Positions 1 to 7,680 of a DNA stretch of 10,708 nt are shown here, piece by piece (the first letter of the stretch is position 1; every line of letters begins with the position of its first letter). Location of the stretch: positions 1 to 10,708 of the forward strand of contig NZ_CAMPHH010000105.1 of assembly GCF_946885855.1 (NCBI RefSeq), written 5' to 3'. This DNA is from an uncultured Actinotalea sp. Lineage in GTDB: Bacteria; Actinomycetota; Actinomycetes; Actinomycetales; Cellulomonadaceae. Position numbers and translations under genes: made by a program. The notes beneath the pieces were generated by a model. That model ran no database searches. It was not told the DNA's origin and saw nothing but the letters and a program-made list of their open reading frames with translations.

Positions 1-2107
1 TGCTGGTCGGTGCTGTGCTGGCCTCGGGGGTGGGCGCGGCGCCGTCGGCGAGCGCCTGGGCCTGGATCGCCGTGATCGCCACGGTGTTGACGATGTCCTG
101 CACGAGCGCGCCGCGGGACAGGTCGTTGACCGGCTTGCGCAGACCCTGCAGCACCGGGCCGATGGCGACGGCCCCGGCCGACCGCTGCACGGCCTTGTAG
201 GTGTTGTTGCCCGTGTTGAGGTCCGGGAAGATGAACACCGTCGCCCGGCCCGCCACGGTGGAGTCGGGCATCTTCGTCTTCGCGACCGACGCGTCCACCG
301 CCGCGTCGTACTGGATCGGGCCCTCGACGTCGAGGTCGGGCCGGCGCTCGCGGACGAGGGCCGTCGCGGTCCGCACCTTCTCCACGTCCGGCCCCGTCCC
401 GGACTCGCCGGTCGAGTAGGACAGCATCGCGATGCGCGGCTCGATGCCGAACTGGGCCGCGGTCTCCGCCGAGGAGATGGCGATGTCCGCGAGCTGCTCC
501 GCCGTGGGGTCGGGGTTGACCGCGGCGTCGCCGTAGACGAGGACCCGGTCCTCCAGGCACATGAGGAAGACGCTGGAGACGATCGACGTGTCCGGGACCG
601 TCTTGATGATCTCGAACGCAGGCTTGATGGTGTGGGCCGTCGTGTGGATCGCGCCGGAGACCATGCCGTCCGCGAGCCCCAGCTGGACCATCATCGTGCC
701 GAAGTAGGACACCGAGCTGACGATCTCCCGCGCCCGCTCGACCGTCATGCCCTTGTGCTTGCGCAGCTCGGCGTACTCGGTCGCGAAGCGCTCGTGCAGC
801 TCGCCGTCGTGCGGGTCGATGATCGCGGCCTCGGTGATGTCGAGGCCCAGCTCCGTCGCCCGCGCCCGGATCGACGCCTCGTTGCCGAGGATCGTCAGCT
901 GCGCGACGCCGCGCTGCAGGAGCGTGCTCGCCGCCCGGAGGATCCGGTCGTCGGTGCCCTCCGGGAGGACGATGTGCTTGCGGTCGCCGCGGGCGCGCGC
1001 CAGCAGCTCGTACTCGAACATCAGCGGCGTGACGACGGACGGGCGGGCGACGTCGAGCCGGGCGAGCAGCTGCTCGCCGTCGACGTGCCGCTCGAAGAGG
1101 GCCAGCGCCGTGTCGACCTTCCGCTGGGAGTCCGCGGTGAGCCGGCCCCGCGTGCCCGCCGCCGCGTTGGCGGAGCGGAAGGTCCCCAGGTCGGTCCGGA
1201 TGATCGGCAGGCGCTGGCCGAGCCCTCCCACCAGCCGGGCGATGACGGGCGGCGGGTAGAAGCCGCCGTTGAGGATGACGCCGGCGAGAGACGGGAAGCC
1301 CTCGGCGGCGTGCGCCATGAGCAGGCCCAGGAGCACGTCGGAGCGGTCCCCGGGGGTGATGATGACGGCGCCGTCGGTGAGCTTGTCGAGCAGGTGCTCC
1401 ACGGACATCGCGCCGACGAGCAGGTCCAGCGCCTCGCGGGAGAGCAGCTCCTCGTCGCCCACCTCGAGCCGGCCGCCGACGGCCTCCATGAGCTGCCGCA
1501 CGGTCGGCGCGCTGAGCAGGGTGTCCTCCGGCAGCGCCCACGCGGCGCGGTCGTTGCCGAGCAACGCCTTGCGGACGTGCACGACCTGTTCCGGGGCGCA
1601 CCGGTTCGCGATGACGCCGAGCACCTCGGCGTGGTGGGCACGCAGCTCGCCCACCATGACGTCCGCGACCTGGCGGACCTCCTCCGGGCTGCGGTCCACG
1701 CCGCGGACGACGGCGAGCACGGGCGCCCCGAGGTTCGCCGCGATCCGTGCGTTGTAGGACAGCTCCGTCGCCCCGGCGACGTCCGTGTAGTCGGTCCCCA
1801 CGATGACGACGACGTCGCAGCGCCGCTCGACCTCGTGGTACCGGCCGACGATCTTCGACAAGGCGGCCTCGGGGTCCGCGTGGACGTCGTCGTACGTCGT
1901 GCCGACGCACTCCTCGTAGGTGAGCTCGACGCCGTCGTGCGCGAGCAGGAGCTCGAGGACGTAGTCGCTCTGCGACGTCGACCGTGCCACCGGGCGGAAG
2001 ACGCCGACCCGCTGGACGGTGCGGGACAGCAGGTCCAGCACCCCCAGGGCGATCGTCGACTTGCCCGTGTCGCCCTCGGCCGAGGTGATGTAGATGCTGC
2101 GCGCCAC
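1..2107 (-). CDS. pta: Phosphate acetyltransferase (3' end outside window)
   Basis: Interconverts acetyl-CoA plus phosphate and acetyl phosphate plus CoA in the cytoplasm (EC 2.3.1.8). 702 codons are visible with no stop. Translation from GTG at 2107 shows the three-part long Pta form. The N-terminal P-loop domain begins MARSIYITSAEGDTGKST, with the P-loop EGDTGKST at residues 11-18. A DRTGG-like middle domain follows at about 215-325. The catalytic PTA_PTB domain runs from about 360 to 682, with LPEGTDDRILRAA (381-393), MVSGAIHTTAHTIKPA (482-497), YGDAAVNPDPTAEQLA (525-540), MLSYSTGESGTG (561-572) and FPDLNTGNNTYKAVQR (627-642). The last conserved block ends near 682 and an A/P/T-rich tail reaches the window edge, so only a few residues are probably missing. 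AGGAG at 2116-2120 lies 8 nt before the GTG and supports this start. It lies 105 nt downstream of xfp on the same strand, and ackA would be the expected next gene. Family assignment is secure. Confidence 0.96.
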   Translation of the reverse strand, partial: MARSIYITSAEGDTGKSTIALGVLDLLSRTVQRVGVFRPVARSTSQSDYVLELLLAHDGVELTYEECVGTTYDDVHADPEAALSKIVGRYHEVERRCDVVVIVGTDYTDVAGATELSYNARIAANLGAPVLAVVRGVDRSPEEVRQVADVMVGELRAHHAEVLGVIANRCAPEQVVHVRKALLGNDRAAWALPEDTLLSAPTVRQLMEAVGGRLEVGDEELLSREALDLLVGAMSVEHLLDKLTDGAVIITPGDRSDVLLGLLMAHAAEGFPSLAGVILNGGFYPPPVIARLVGGLGQRLPIIRTDLGTFRSANAAAGTRGRLTADSQRKVDTALALFERHVDGEQLLARLDVARPSVVTPLMFEYELLARARGDRKHIVLPEGTDDRILRAASTLLQRGVAQLTILGNEASIRARATELGLDITEAAIIDPHDGELHERFATEYAELRKHKGMTVERAREIVSSVSYFGTMMVQLGLADGMVSGAIHTTAHTIKPAFEIIKTVPDTSIVSSVFLMCLEDRVLVYGDAAVNPDPTAEQLADIAISSAETAAQFGIEPRIAMLSYSTGESGTGPDVEKVRTATALVRERRPDLDVEGPIQYDAAVDASVAKTKMPDSTVAGRATVFIFPDLNTGNNTYKAVQRSAGAVAIGPVLQGLRKPVNDLSRGALVQDIVNTVAITAIQAQALADGAAPTPEASTAPTS

Positions 2108-2151
2108 GCGTCCGGCTCCTCGCTGTCGGGGTCTCAGTCGATCTTCACAAG

Positions 2152-2216
2152 GTGACGGCGGCCGGGGCCAGCCCGGGCGGCGTGAGGCTCGCCACGGCAC
2201 CGGCCGCGGCGGTCAC
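2152..2216 (-). repeat. 65-nt interrupted inverted repeat at the xfp stop codon
   Basis: Read on the transcribed minus strand, GUGAC then CGCC then GCGGCCGG pairs across a 34-nt loop with CCGGCCGC then C then GUCAC. This gives 13 base pairs with one 4x1 internal loop. The UGA stop of xfp (2215-2213) lies in the base of the stem. No U-tract follows, so it is not a classical intrinsic terminator, although actinobacterial terminators often lack one. It could partially terminate, protect the xfp 3' end, or set the xfp:pta ratio. The sequence match is seen directly; the function is inferred. Confidence 0.5.
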
Positions 2217-4711
2217 TCGTTGTCCCCGCCGGTCGAGGCCGCGCCCGGGAGGCTGTCCCGCTGCGGGCCACCCGCCTCGGTGCCGGTCTCGCCGGCGTCC
2301 GACCAGACCCAGTCCCGCACCTCGGGGATGTCCTCGCCGTGCTCGCGCGTCCACTGCCGCGCCCGCAGCCGGGCGTCGACCATCTCCTGGCGCAGCTCGG
2401 CGGCCCGGGTGCCCAGGTGCGGCACCCGGTCGATGACGTCCATGACGAGCCGGAAGCGGTCGAGGTCGTTGAGCATGACCATGTCGAACGGCGTCGTCGT
2501 CGTGCCCTCCTCCTTGTACCCGCGCACGTGCAGGTTGTGGTGCCCCGTGCGGCGGTACGTGAGGCGGTGGATGAGCCACGGGTAGCCGTGGTAGGCGAAG
2601 AGGATCGGCTTGTCGGGCGTGAAGATCGTGTCGAACTCCCGGTCGCTGAGCCCGTGCGGGTGCTCGCGCTCGTCCTGCAGGCGCATGAGGTCGACGACGT
2701 TGACGACGCGGACGTTGAGCTCCGGCAGGTGCTGCCGGAGCAGGTCGGCCGCCGCGAGCACCTCGAGGGTGGGGACGTCGCCCGCGCACGCCAGCACGAC
2801 GTCGGGGTCCTCGCCGCGCTCCTCGGTGCCGGCCCACTCCCAGATGCCCAGGCCCCGCGCGCAGTGCGCGACCGCCTCGTCCATGGTCAGGAACGTCGGG
2901 CCGGGCTGCTTGCCCGCGACGACGACGTTGACGAGGTTGCGGCTGCGCAGGCAGTGGTCGTAGGTGACCAGCAGCGTGTTGGCGTCCGGCGGCAGGTAGA
3001 CCCGGACGATCTCGGCCTTCTTGTTGACCACGTGGTCGATGAAGCCGGGGTCCTGGTGGGAGAAGCCGTTGTGGTCCTGGCGCCACACGTGCGAGGTGAG
3101 CAGGTAGTTCAGCGACGCGATCGGCCGCCGCCACGGGATCTCGCGGGTCACCTTGAGCCACTTGGCGTGCTGGTTGAACATCGAGTCGACGATGTGGATG
3201 AACGCCTCGTAGCAGCTGAACAGGCCGTGGCGCCCGGTGAGCAGGTAGCCCTCGAGCCAGCCCTGGCACTGGTGCTCGGACAGCATCTCCAGGACCCGGC
3301 CGGCGCGGGCGAGGTTGTCGTCGCCGGGCAGCAGCTCGGCGTTCCAGGCCTTGTCCGTGACGCCGAAGACGGCCTGGAGGCGGTTCGAGGCCGTCTCGTC
3401 GGGACCGACGATGCGGAAGTTGTCCGGGTTGCGCTCGACGACGCCGGCGAGCCACTCGCCGAGCACCCGGGTCGCCTCCGCGACGGGCGCACCCGGGGCG
3501 TCGACGTCGACGGCGAACTCGCGGAAGTCCGGCAGCTGCAGGTCGCGCAGGAGCAGCCCGCCGTTCGCGTGCGGGGTGGCGCTCATCCGCAGGTCGCCCG
3601 CCGGCGCCAGGGCCGCGATGTCGCCCTGGAGGCGGCCGGTCGCGTCGAAGAGCTCCTCGGGCCGGTACGAGCGCAGCCAGCCCTGGAGCACCTCGAGGTG
3701 CTCGTCGGTGTCCCGCGCGCTGGCCAGGGGCACCTGGTGGGAGCGCCAGGAGTCCTCGACCTGCTTGCCGTCGATGACCGGCGGGCAGGTCCAGCCCTTC
3801 GGGGTACGCAGGACGATCATCGGCCACTTCGGGCGCTCGGTGAGCCGGCCCTCGCGCGCCGCCCGCTTGATCTCCGCGATCTGGTTCATCACCTCGTCGA
3901 GCACGGTCGCCATGCGGCGGTGCACCTCGGCCGGGTCCTCGCCGTCGAAGCCGCCCGAGACGACGTAGGGCGTGTGCCCGTAGCCGCGCATGAGGTCGAG
4001 GAGCTCCTCCTCGGGGATGCGCGCCAGCACCGTGGGGTTGGCGATCTTGTAGCCGTTGAGGTGGAGGATCGGCAGGACCACGCCGTCGGACAGCGGGTCG
4101 ACGAACTTGTTCGAGTGCCAGCTCGTCGCCAGCGGCCCGGTCTCCGCCTCGCCGTCCCCGACGACGGCGGCCACGAGCAGGTCGGGGTTGTCGAAGGCCG
4201 CGCCGTAGGCGTGGGAGAGGGCGTACCCGAGCTCACCGCCCTCGTGGATCGACCCGGGCGTCTCCGGGGCGACGTGGCTGGGGATGCCGCCGGGGAAGGA
4301 GAACTGCCGGAACAGCTTGCGCATGCCCTCGGAGTCCTGCGTGATGCCGGTGTAGACCTCGGAGTAGGTGCCGTCGAGGTAGGCCGCGGCGACGAGGCCG
4401 GGGCCGCCGTGGCCGGGGCCGGTGACGTAGAGGGTCGGCTGGGAGCGCTCGGCGATCACCCGGTTGAGGTGCGCGTAGAGGAACGTCAGTCCCGGCGTCG
4501 TGCCCCAGTGCCCGAGCAGGCGCGGCTTGACGTGGTCGCGGTGCAGCGGCTCGGCGAGCAGGGGGTTGTCGAGGAGGTAGATCTGCCCGACCGCCAGGTA
4601 GTTCGCCGCCCGCCACCAGGCGTCGATGCGGTGCAGGGTCGCGTCGTCGAGCGGGGTCACGTCGCGGCTCGCCCAGGTCGTCGGGCGGTCCGTCACGGCG
4701 TCGGTCGTCAT
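2213..4711 (-). CDS. xfp: Xylulose-5-phosphate/fructose-6-phosphate phosphoketolase
   Basis: TPP-dependent cytoplasmic enzyme that cleaves xylulose-5-P (and usually fructose-6-P) with phosphate to acetyl phosphate plus glyceraldehyde-3-P or erythrose-4-P (EC 4.1.2.9/4.1.2.22). The product is 832 aa, normal to slightly long for the family. Family hallmarks are [11 protein letters not shown] (66-75), [11 protein letters not shown] (95-105), [20 protein letters not shown] (156-175), the TPP motif GDGEAETGP (185-193) with [12 protein letters not shown] (216-227), SWRSHQVPL (321-329), [13 protein letters not shown] (484-496), [15 protein letters not shown] (543-557) and RVYLPPDAN (570-578). Candidate active-site residues by position are H68, H101, H146, H325 and E487. 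Residues after about 803 are a low-complexity G/S/E tail. The ATG at 4711 is preceded by AGGAGG (4716-4721, 4-nt spacing) and starts the conserved protein. The open frame continues upstream to 5713, but that part is non-homologous and antisense to SURF1. The gene heads a likely xfp-pta unit and is divergent from SURF1. Confidence 0.97.
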   Translation of the reverse strand: MTTDAVTDRPTTWASRDVTPLDDATLHRIDAWWRAANYLAVGQIYLLDNPLLAEPLHRDHVKPRLLGHWGTTPGLTFLYAHLNRVIAERSQPTLYVTGPGHGGPGLVAAAYLDGTYSEVYTGITQDSEGMRKLFRQFSFPGGIPSHVAPETPGSIHEGGELGYALSHAYGAAFDNPDLLVAAVVGDGEAETGPLATSWHSNKFVDPLSDGVVLPILHLNGYKIANPTVLARIPEEELLDLMRGYGHTPYVVSGGFDGEDPAEVHRRMATVLDEVMNQIAEIKRAAREGRLTERPKWPMIVLRTPKGWTCPPVIDGKQVEDSWRSHQVPLASARDTDEHLEVLQGWLRSYRPEELFDATGRLQGDIAALAPAGDLRMSATPHANGGLLLRDLQLPDFREFAVDVDAPGAPVAEATRVLGEWLAGVVERNPDNFRIVGPDETASNRLQAVFGVTDKAWNAELLPGDDNLARAGRVLEMLSEHQCQGWLEGYLLTGRHGLFSCYEAFIHIVDSMFNQHAKWLKVTREIPWRRPIASLNYLLTSHVWRQDHNGFSHQDPGFIDHVVNKKAEIVRVYLPPDANTLLVTYDHCLRSRNLVNVVVAGKQPGPTFLTMDEAVAHCARGLGIWEWAGTEERGEDPDVVLACAGDVPTLEVLAAADLLRQHLPELNVRVVNVVDLMRLQDEREHPHGLSDREFDTIFTPDKPILFAYHGYPWLIHRLTYRRTGHHNLHVRGYKEEGTTTTPFDMVMLNDLDRFRLVMDVIDRVPHLGTRAAELRQEMVDARLRARQWTREHGEDIPEVRDWVWSDAGETGTEAGGPQRDSLPGAASTGGDNE

Positions 4712-4732
4712 CGTGCCTCCTGCGCTCGAGGT

Positions 4733-4753
4733 CGCGGCGGCCGGGCCGCCGCG
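4733..4753. repeat. Perfect 10-bp inverted repeat in the xfp leader
   Basis: CGCGGCGGCC and GGCCGCCGCG flank a single central G, with no mismatches. The repeat lies 11 nt upstream of the xfp Shine-Dalgarno. As RNA it could fold into a 9-bp, all-GC stem with a 3-nt loop next to the ribosome binding site. As DNA it could be an operator. Which of the two applies cannot be told from sequence, and no transcription start is known. Confidence 0.5.
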
Positions 4754-4952
4754 CGGGCAGCGTCCCGCGCGCCGAGGTCGCAGACAGGGGACGAATGTCC
4801 GTGCCGGCGCCCGTCCGGGTGTGTGGGGCCGCCTCGCGGCGGGCCCCGCCCGGTGTGACGTGCGTCGCTGCGCCCATGCCACCACATCCGGGGCCCCGGC
4901 GCGACGGTTCGTCGGCCCCCGGTGCTCGGCCGGGCCCACAGGCGATCGCAGG

Positions 4953-4958
4953 TAGCGT
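4953..4958 (+). promoter_or_regulatory. Predicted -10 element of a leaderless SURF1 transcript
   Basis: TAGCGT fits the actinobacterial TANNNT -10 pattern. Six nucleotides (GGGGGC) separate it from the GTG at 4965, which places the expected transcription start at or next to the start codon. No good -35 hexamer is visible at 16-19 nt spacing and no clear Shine-Dalgarno precedes the GTG. Confidence 0.5.
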
Positions 4959-4964
4959 GGGGGC

Positions 4965-5939
4965 GTGTCGGAGCACGGGCGCGAGCGGGTGGACGAGCGG
5001 GTGGACCCGTCGTCGAGCCTGCCGTCCGAGGCGCCGCCGCACGGGCCCGCCGCCGACGCTCCGGACGACGCCGTCGAGCCGGAGCCCGTGCGCGTCAGCG
5101 CGGCCATGTTCCGCCGTGCTGCCCTGACGCCGCGCATGCTCGGGCTCCTCCTGGTGTTCCTCGCCATCGCGGCCGGCTGCGCGCGGCTCGGCGTCTGGCA
5201 GCTGGACCGGGCCGTGCAGCGCGCCGAGATCAACGAGGCGGCGCGCGTCGCGCAGCAGGAGCAGGCACCGGCGACGCCCCTGGGCGAGGTGCTCACCCCG
5301 CGGCAGACGTTCCCGGGGGACCTCGTCGGGACGAAGGTGCGCGTCACCGGTCGCTTCGACGGCGAGACGCTCCTCGTGCCCGGACGTGCGGGTCCGACCG
5401 GCGAGGTCGGGTACCTCGTGCTCGACCGGTTCCGGGTGACGGACGACGGCGCGCCGTCGGCCGTCCCGCAGGCCGACCCGGACGCCGACGCGTCCACGGC
5501 CGAGCCCGGCGCGGACGGCGCCGTCGGCGTCCTGCCCGTGGTGCGCGGGTGGGTGGCCGAGCCGTCCGCGCCGCCCCCCGCACCCGGAGAAGCCACCGTG
5601 CAGGGCTTCCTCCAGGCGGGGGAGTCCTTCGAGCGGGCGGACCTGCCGGAGGGCCAGCTCGCCGCGATCGCGCCGGGCCAGCTGGTGAACCTCTGGGGTG
5701 GTCCGCTGTACACGGGCTACCTCGTCGTGTCCGACCCGCTCGACGCCGGCGTCGAGCGGCTGCCCCCGCCGACGATCCCCGGCGGCGGCCTGAACCTGCA
5801 GAACCTGGCCTACGCGCTGCAGTGGTGGATCTTCGGGGGCTTCGCCGTGCTGCTGTGGAGTCGGCTGGTCCGGGACGAGGCCCGCGCGGACGCCGAGGAG
5901 CGTGCCGACGCGGCGGGGGATGCCGCCGCGTCGGGATGA
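4965..5939 (+). CDS. SURF1-family cytochrome c oxidase assembly protein
   Basis: SURF1 proteins help assemble the aa3-type cytochrome c oxidase in the membrane, probably at heme a insertion. The product is 324 aa with the family's two-helix layout. A first membrane helix at about 58-75 leads into [12 protein letters not shown] (75-86), matching the SURF1 LG.WQ..R signature. An extracytoplasmic domain contains VTGRFD (127-132), LLVPGR (136-141), [12 protein letters not shown] (146-157) and LPVVRGWV (190-197). The second helix is at about 283-302 ([20 protein letters not shown]). The first 45 residues and residues 161-188 are acidic, proline/alanine-rich and look disordered. The GTG at 4965 is chosen because a -10 element sits 6 nt upstream; the alternative is ATG at 5106 (M48), which lacks a Shine-Dalgarno. 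It converges on the ABC operon with a 7-nt gap and is divergent from xfp. The family call is firm; the exact start is less so. Confidence 0.88.
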   Translation: MSEHGRERVDERVDPSSSLPSEAPPHGPAADAPDDAVEPEPVRVSAAMFRRAALTPRMLGLLLVFLAIAAGCARLGVWQLDRAVQRAEINEAARVAQQEQAPATPLGEVLTPRQTFPGDLVGTKVRVTGRFDGETLLVPGRAGPTGEVGYLVLDRFRVTDDGAPSAVPQADPDADASTAEPGADGAVGVLPVVRGWVAEPSAPPPAPGEATVQGFLQAGESFERADLPEGQLAAIAPGQLVNLWGGPLYTGYLVVSDPLDAGVERLPPPTIPGGGLNLQNLAYALQWWIFGGFAVLLWSRLVRDEARADAEERADAAGDAAASG

Positions 5940-5946
5940 CGGACCG

Positions 5947-7680
5947 TCACTCCCGCTGCCAGGAGTGCCACAGGGCGGCGTAGTCGCCGCCGGCCTCGAC
6001 GAGCTCGTCGTGCGGGCCGATCTCCGTGATCCTGCCGCCGTCGACGACGGCGACGCGGTCCGCGTCGTGCGCCGTGTGCAGGCGGTGGGCGATCGCCACG
6101 ACGGTGCGGCCCGCGAGCACCGCCGAGAGGGACCGTTCCAGGTGCCGGGCCGCGCGCGGGTCGAGCAGCGACGTCGCCTCGTCCAGCACCAGCGTGTGCG
6201 GGTCCAGGAGGACGAGTCGCGCGAGCGCGACCTGCTGCGCCTGCGCCGGCGTCAGCGCGACGCCTCCGGAGCCCACCTCGGTCGCGAGACCGTCCGGCAG
6301 GGCGGCGACCCACTGCCAGGCGTCCACCGCCTCGAGCGCGCGGCGCAGGTCCTCCGGCTCCGCGTCCGTCCGCGCGAGCCGGAGGTTCTGCTCGATCGTC
6401 CCCACGAAGACGTGGTGCTCCTGGGTGACCAGCGCGACGTGGCCCCGCAGGTCCTCCAGCGGCAGCTCGACCAGCGGCACCCCGCCGACGCGGACGCGCC
6501 CGCCGGTGGGCGGGTGGATGCCCGCGAGCATCCGGCCGAGCGTGGACTTGCCCGCGCCGGACGGGCCGACGACGGCGAGCCGCTCGCCGACCGCGAGGTC
6601 GAGGTCGATCCCGTGCAGGACGTCGTGGCCCTCGCGGTAGGCGTAGCGCACCTGCTCGGCGACGACGTGCTCGTCCGCCGGCTCGGCGTCGCCCACCTCA
6701 CGGTCCGGCGCGACGTCGGCGACGCCGACGATGCGGGCCAGGGCCGTCGAGCCGACCTGCACCTCGTCGAGCCAGAAGATCAGCTCGCCGATCGGCTGCA
6801 TGAGCTGGACCGCGTAGAGGGCGATCGTCGTCACGGAGCCCACCGTGGTGTGGCCCGTGCCGATGAGGTACGCGCCCCACACGAGCACGCCGAGGATCGG
6901 CAGCACGAAGGACAGGTCCACGCCCGGGAAGAGCACCGTGCGCAGCCGCAGCGTGTAGCGCTCGGCGTCGAAGGCCTCGCGCAGGTCGGCGTCCGTCCGG
7001 GCGCGCCGGCGCGCACCGAGGCCCAGCGCGTCGACCGTGCGCGCGCCCTCGACGGACTCCGTGATCGTCCCGTTGAGCCGGGCGTACGAGGCGGACTCGC
7101 GCAGGTACCCGGCCGCGGCGCGGCGCAGGTACCACCGCACCGTCGGGACGAGCACCGGTGTCCCGACGAGGAGCGCGAGCGCGACGCGCCAGTCCACGAC
7201 GAACGCCGCGACGACCGTGAGGGTGATGGTCGCGGACGTGACGAGGACGCGCGGCACCCCGAAGCGGACGGTGTGCTGGACGCGGTCGATGTCGGTCGTC
7301 GTGCGCGAGACGAGGTCACCCGTGCCCGCACGCTCGACCACGGACAGCGGCAGCCGCGTCACGGTCGCCACGAACTCCTCGCGGAGCTCGGCGAAGACCG
7401 TCTCGCCGAGGACCATCGACGCGCGCTGCGCGGCGCGGACGAGGCCGGCCTGCAGCACGACGGCGACGACGAGGAACAGCACGGCCTGGTCGACGAAGGT
7501 GTCCTCGGCGCCGCGTCGCACGGCGTCCACCATGAGCCCGAGCAGCCAGGGACCGGCGAGGCCGGCGACGGCGGCGGCCACGTGCAGGCCGAGGACCTTC
7601 GAGAGCCCCGTGCGGTGCCGTCGCAGCAGGCGTCCGGTGTGCGCGCGCAGCGCGGTGGCGTCAGCGACGGGCAGCTTCAC
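5947..7680 (-). CDS. ABC exporter subunit B: catalytic nucleotide site, degenerate signature
   Basis: Fused membrane-plus-ATPase half-transporter (type IV, ABCB-like fold), 577 aa. The transmembrane domain covers about residues 20-310 with roughly six helices. The ATPase domain begins near 335. The motifs visible are the A-loop tyrosine (Y348), Walker A GPSGAGKST (372-380), the Q-loop VTQEHHVF (Q420), Walker B TLVLDEATS (D500, E501) and the H-loop histidine H532 (AIAHRL). The ABC signature is abnormal: LTPAQAQQ at 476-483 replaces LSGGQ-type sequence. The GTG at 7680 is preceded by AGGAGGAG (7685-7692) with 4-nt spacing. The first 20 nt overlap the end of the upstream partner, so the two are very likely co-translated and heterodimeric. 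The substrate cannot be told; drug, lipid or peptide export are the usual roles. The stop is 7 nt from the convergent SURF1 stop. Confidence 0.93.
   Translation of the reverse strand: MKLPVADATALRAHTGRLLRRHRTGLSKVLGLHVAAAVAGLAGPWLLGLMVDAVRRGAEDTFVDQAVLFLVVAVVLQAGLVRAAQRASMVLGETVFAELREEFVATVTRLPLSVVERAGTGDLVSRTTTDIDRVQHTVRFGVPRVLVTSATITLTVVAAFVVDWRVALALLVGTPVLVPTVRWYLRRAAAGYLRESASYARLNGTITESVEGARTVDALGLGARRRARTDADLREAFDAERYTLRLRTVLFPGVDLSFVLPILGVLVWGAYLIGTGHTTVGSVTTIALYAVQLMQPIGELIFWLDEVQVGSTALARIVGVADVAPDREVGDAEPADEHVVAEQVRYAYREGHDVLHGIDLDLAVGERLAVVGPSGAGKSTLGRMLAGIHPPTGGRVRVGGVPLVELPLEDLRGHVALVTQEHHVFVGTIEQNLRLARTDAEPEDLRRALEAVDAWQWVAALPDGLATEVGSGGVALTPAQAQQVALARLVLLDPHTLVLDEATSLLDPRAARHLERSLSAVLAGRTVVAIAHRLHTAHDADRVAVVDGGRITEIGPHDELVEAGGDYAALWHSWQRE

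Larger units (their letters stand above)
4712..4964. promoter_or_regulatory. Divergent, dyad-rich intergenic region between xfp and SURF1
   Basis: This 253-nt stretch has no convincing gene. It holds the xfp Shine-Dalgarno, a 21-nt palindrome (4733-4753), and GGAC-gaat-GTCC at 4789-4800, the most AT-rich patch. A hairpin-capable segment lies at 4825-4847 (GGGGCCGCC, loop TCGC, GGCGGGCCCC, one bulged G). There is also a weak CRP/GlxR-like site (4854-4869), the perfect palindrome CCGGGGCCCCGG (4888-4899) and the SURF1 -10 element. No clear sigma-A type TANNNT element for xfp is visible on the minus strand. The regulatory role is inferred from position and symmetry; in DNA this GC-rich some dyads arise by chance. 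Confidence 0.6.

Noticed and set aside
632..2155. 507-codon open frame on the plus strand across pta
   Set aside because: Mirror frame of pta with the same low-information composition and no recognisable domain.
2339..4858. 839-codon open frame on the plus strand across xfp
   Set aside because: It is antisense to a clearly conserved gene. Its composition (mostly Val, Arg, Asp, Ala, Gly, Leu) is the usual mirror of GC-rich codon bias, and it shows no motif or ribosome binding site.
4943..4950. GCGATCGC octamer as an operator or origin element
   Set aside because: A single copy of a common GC-rich palindrome with no DnaA-box cluster or AT-rich unwinding region nearby.
4712..5713. Upstream extension of the xfp reading frame by 334 codons
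   Set aside because: The extension is antisense to SURF1 and has no phosphoketolase similarity. The ATG at 4711 has a strong Shine-Dalgarno and begins the conserved protein.
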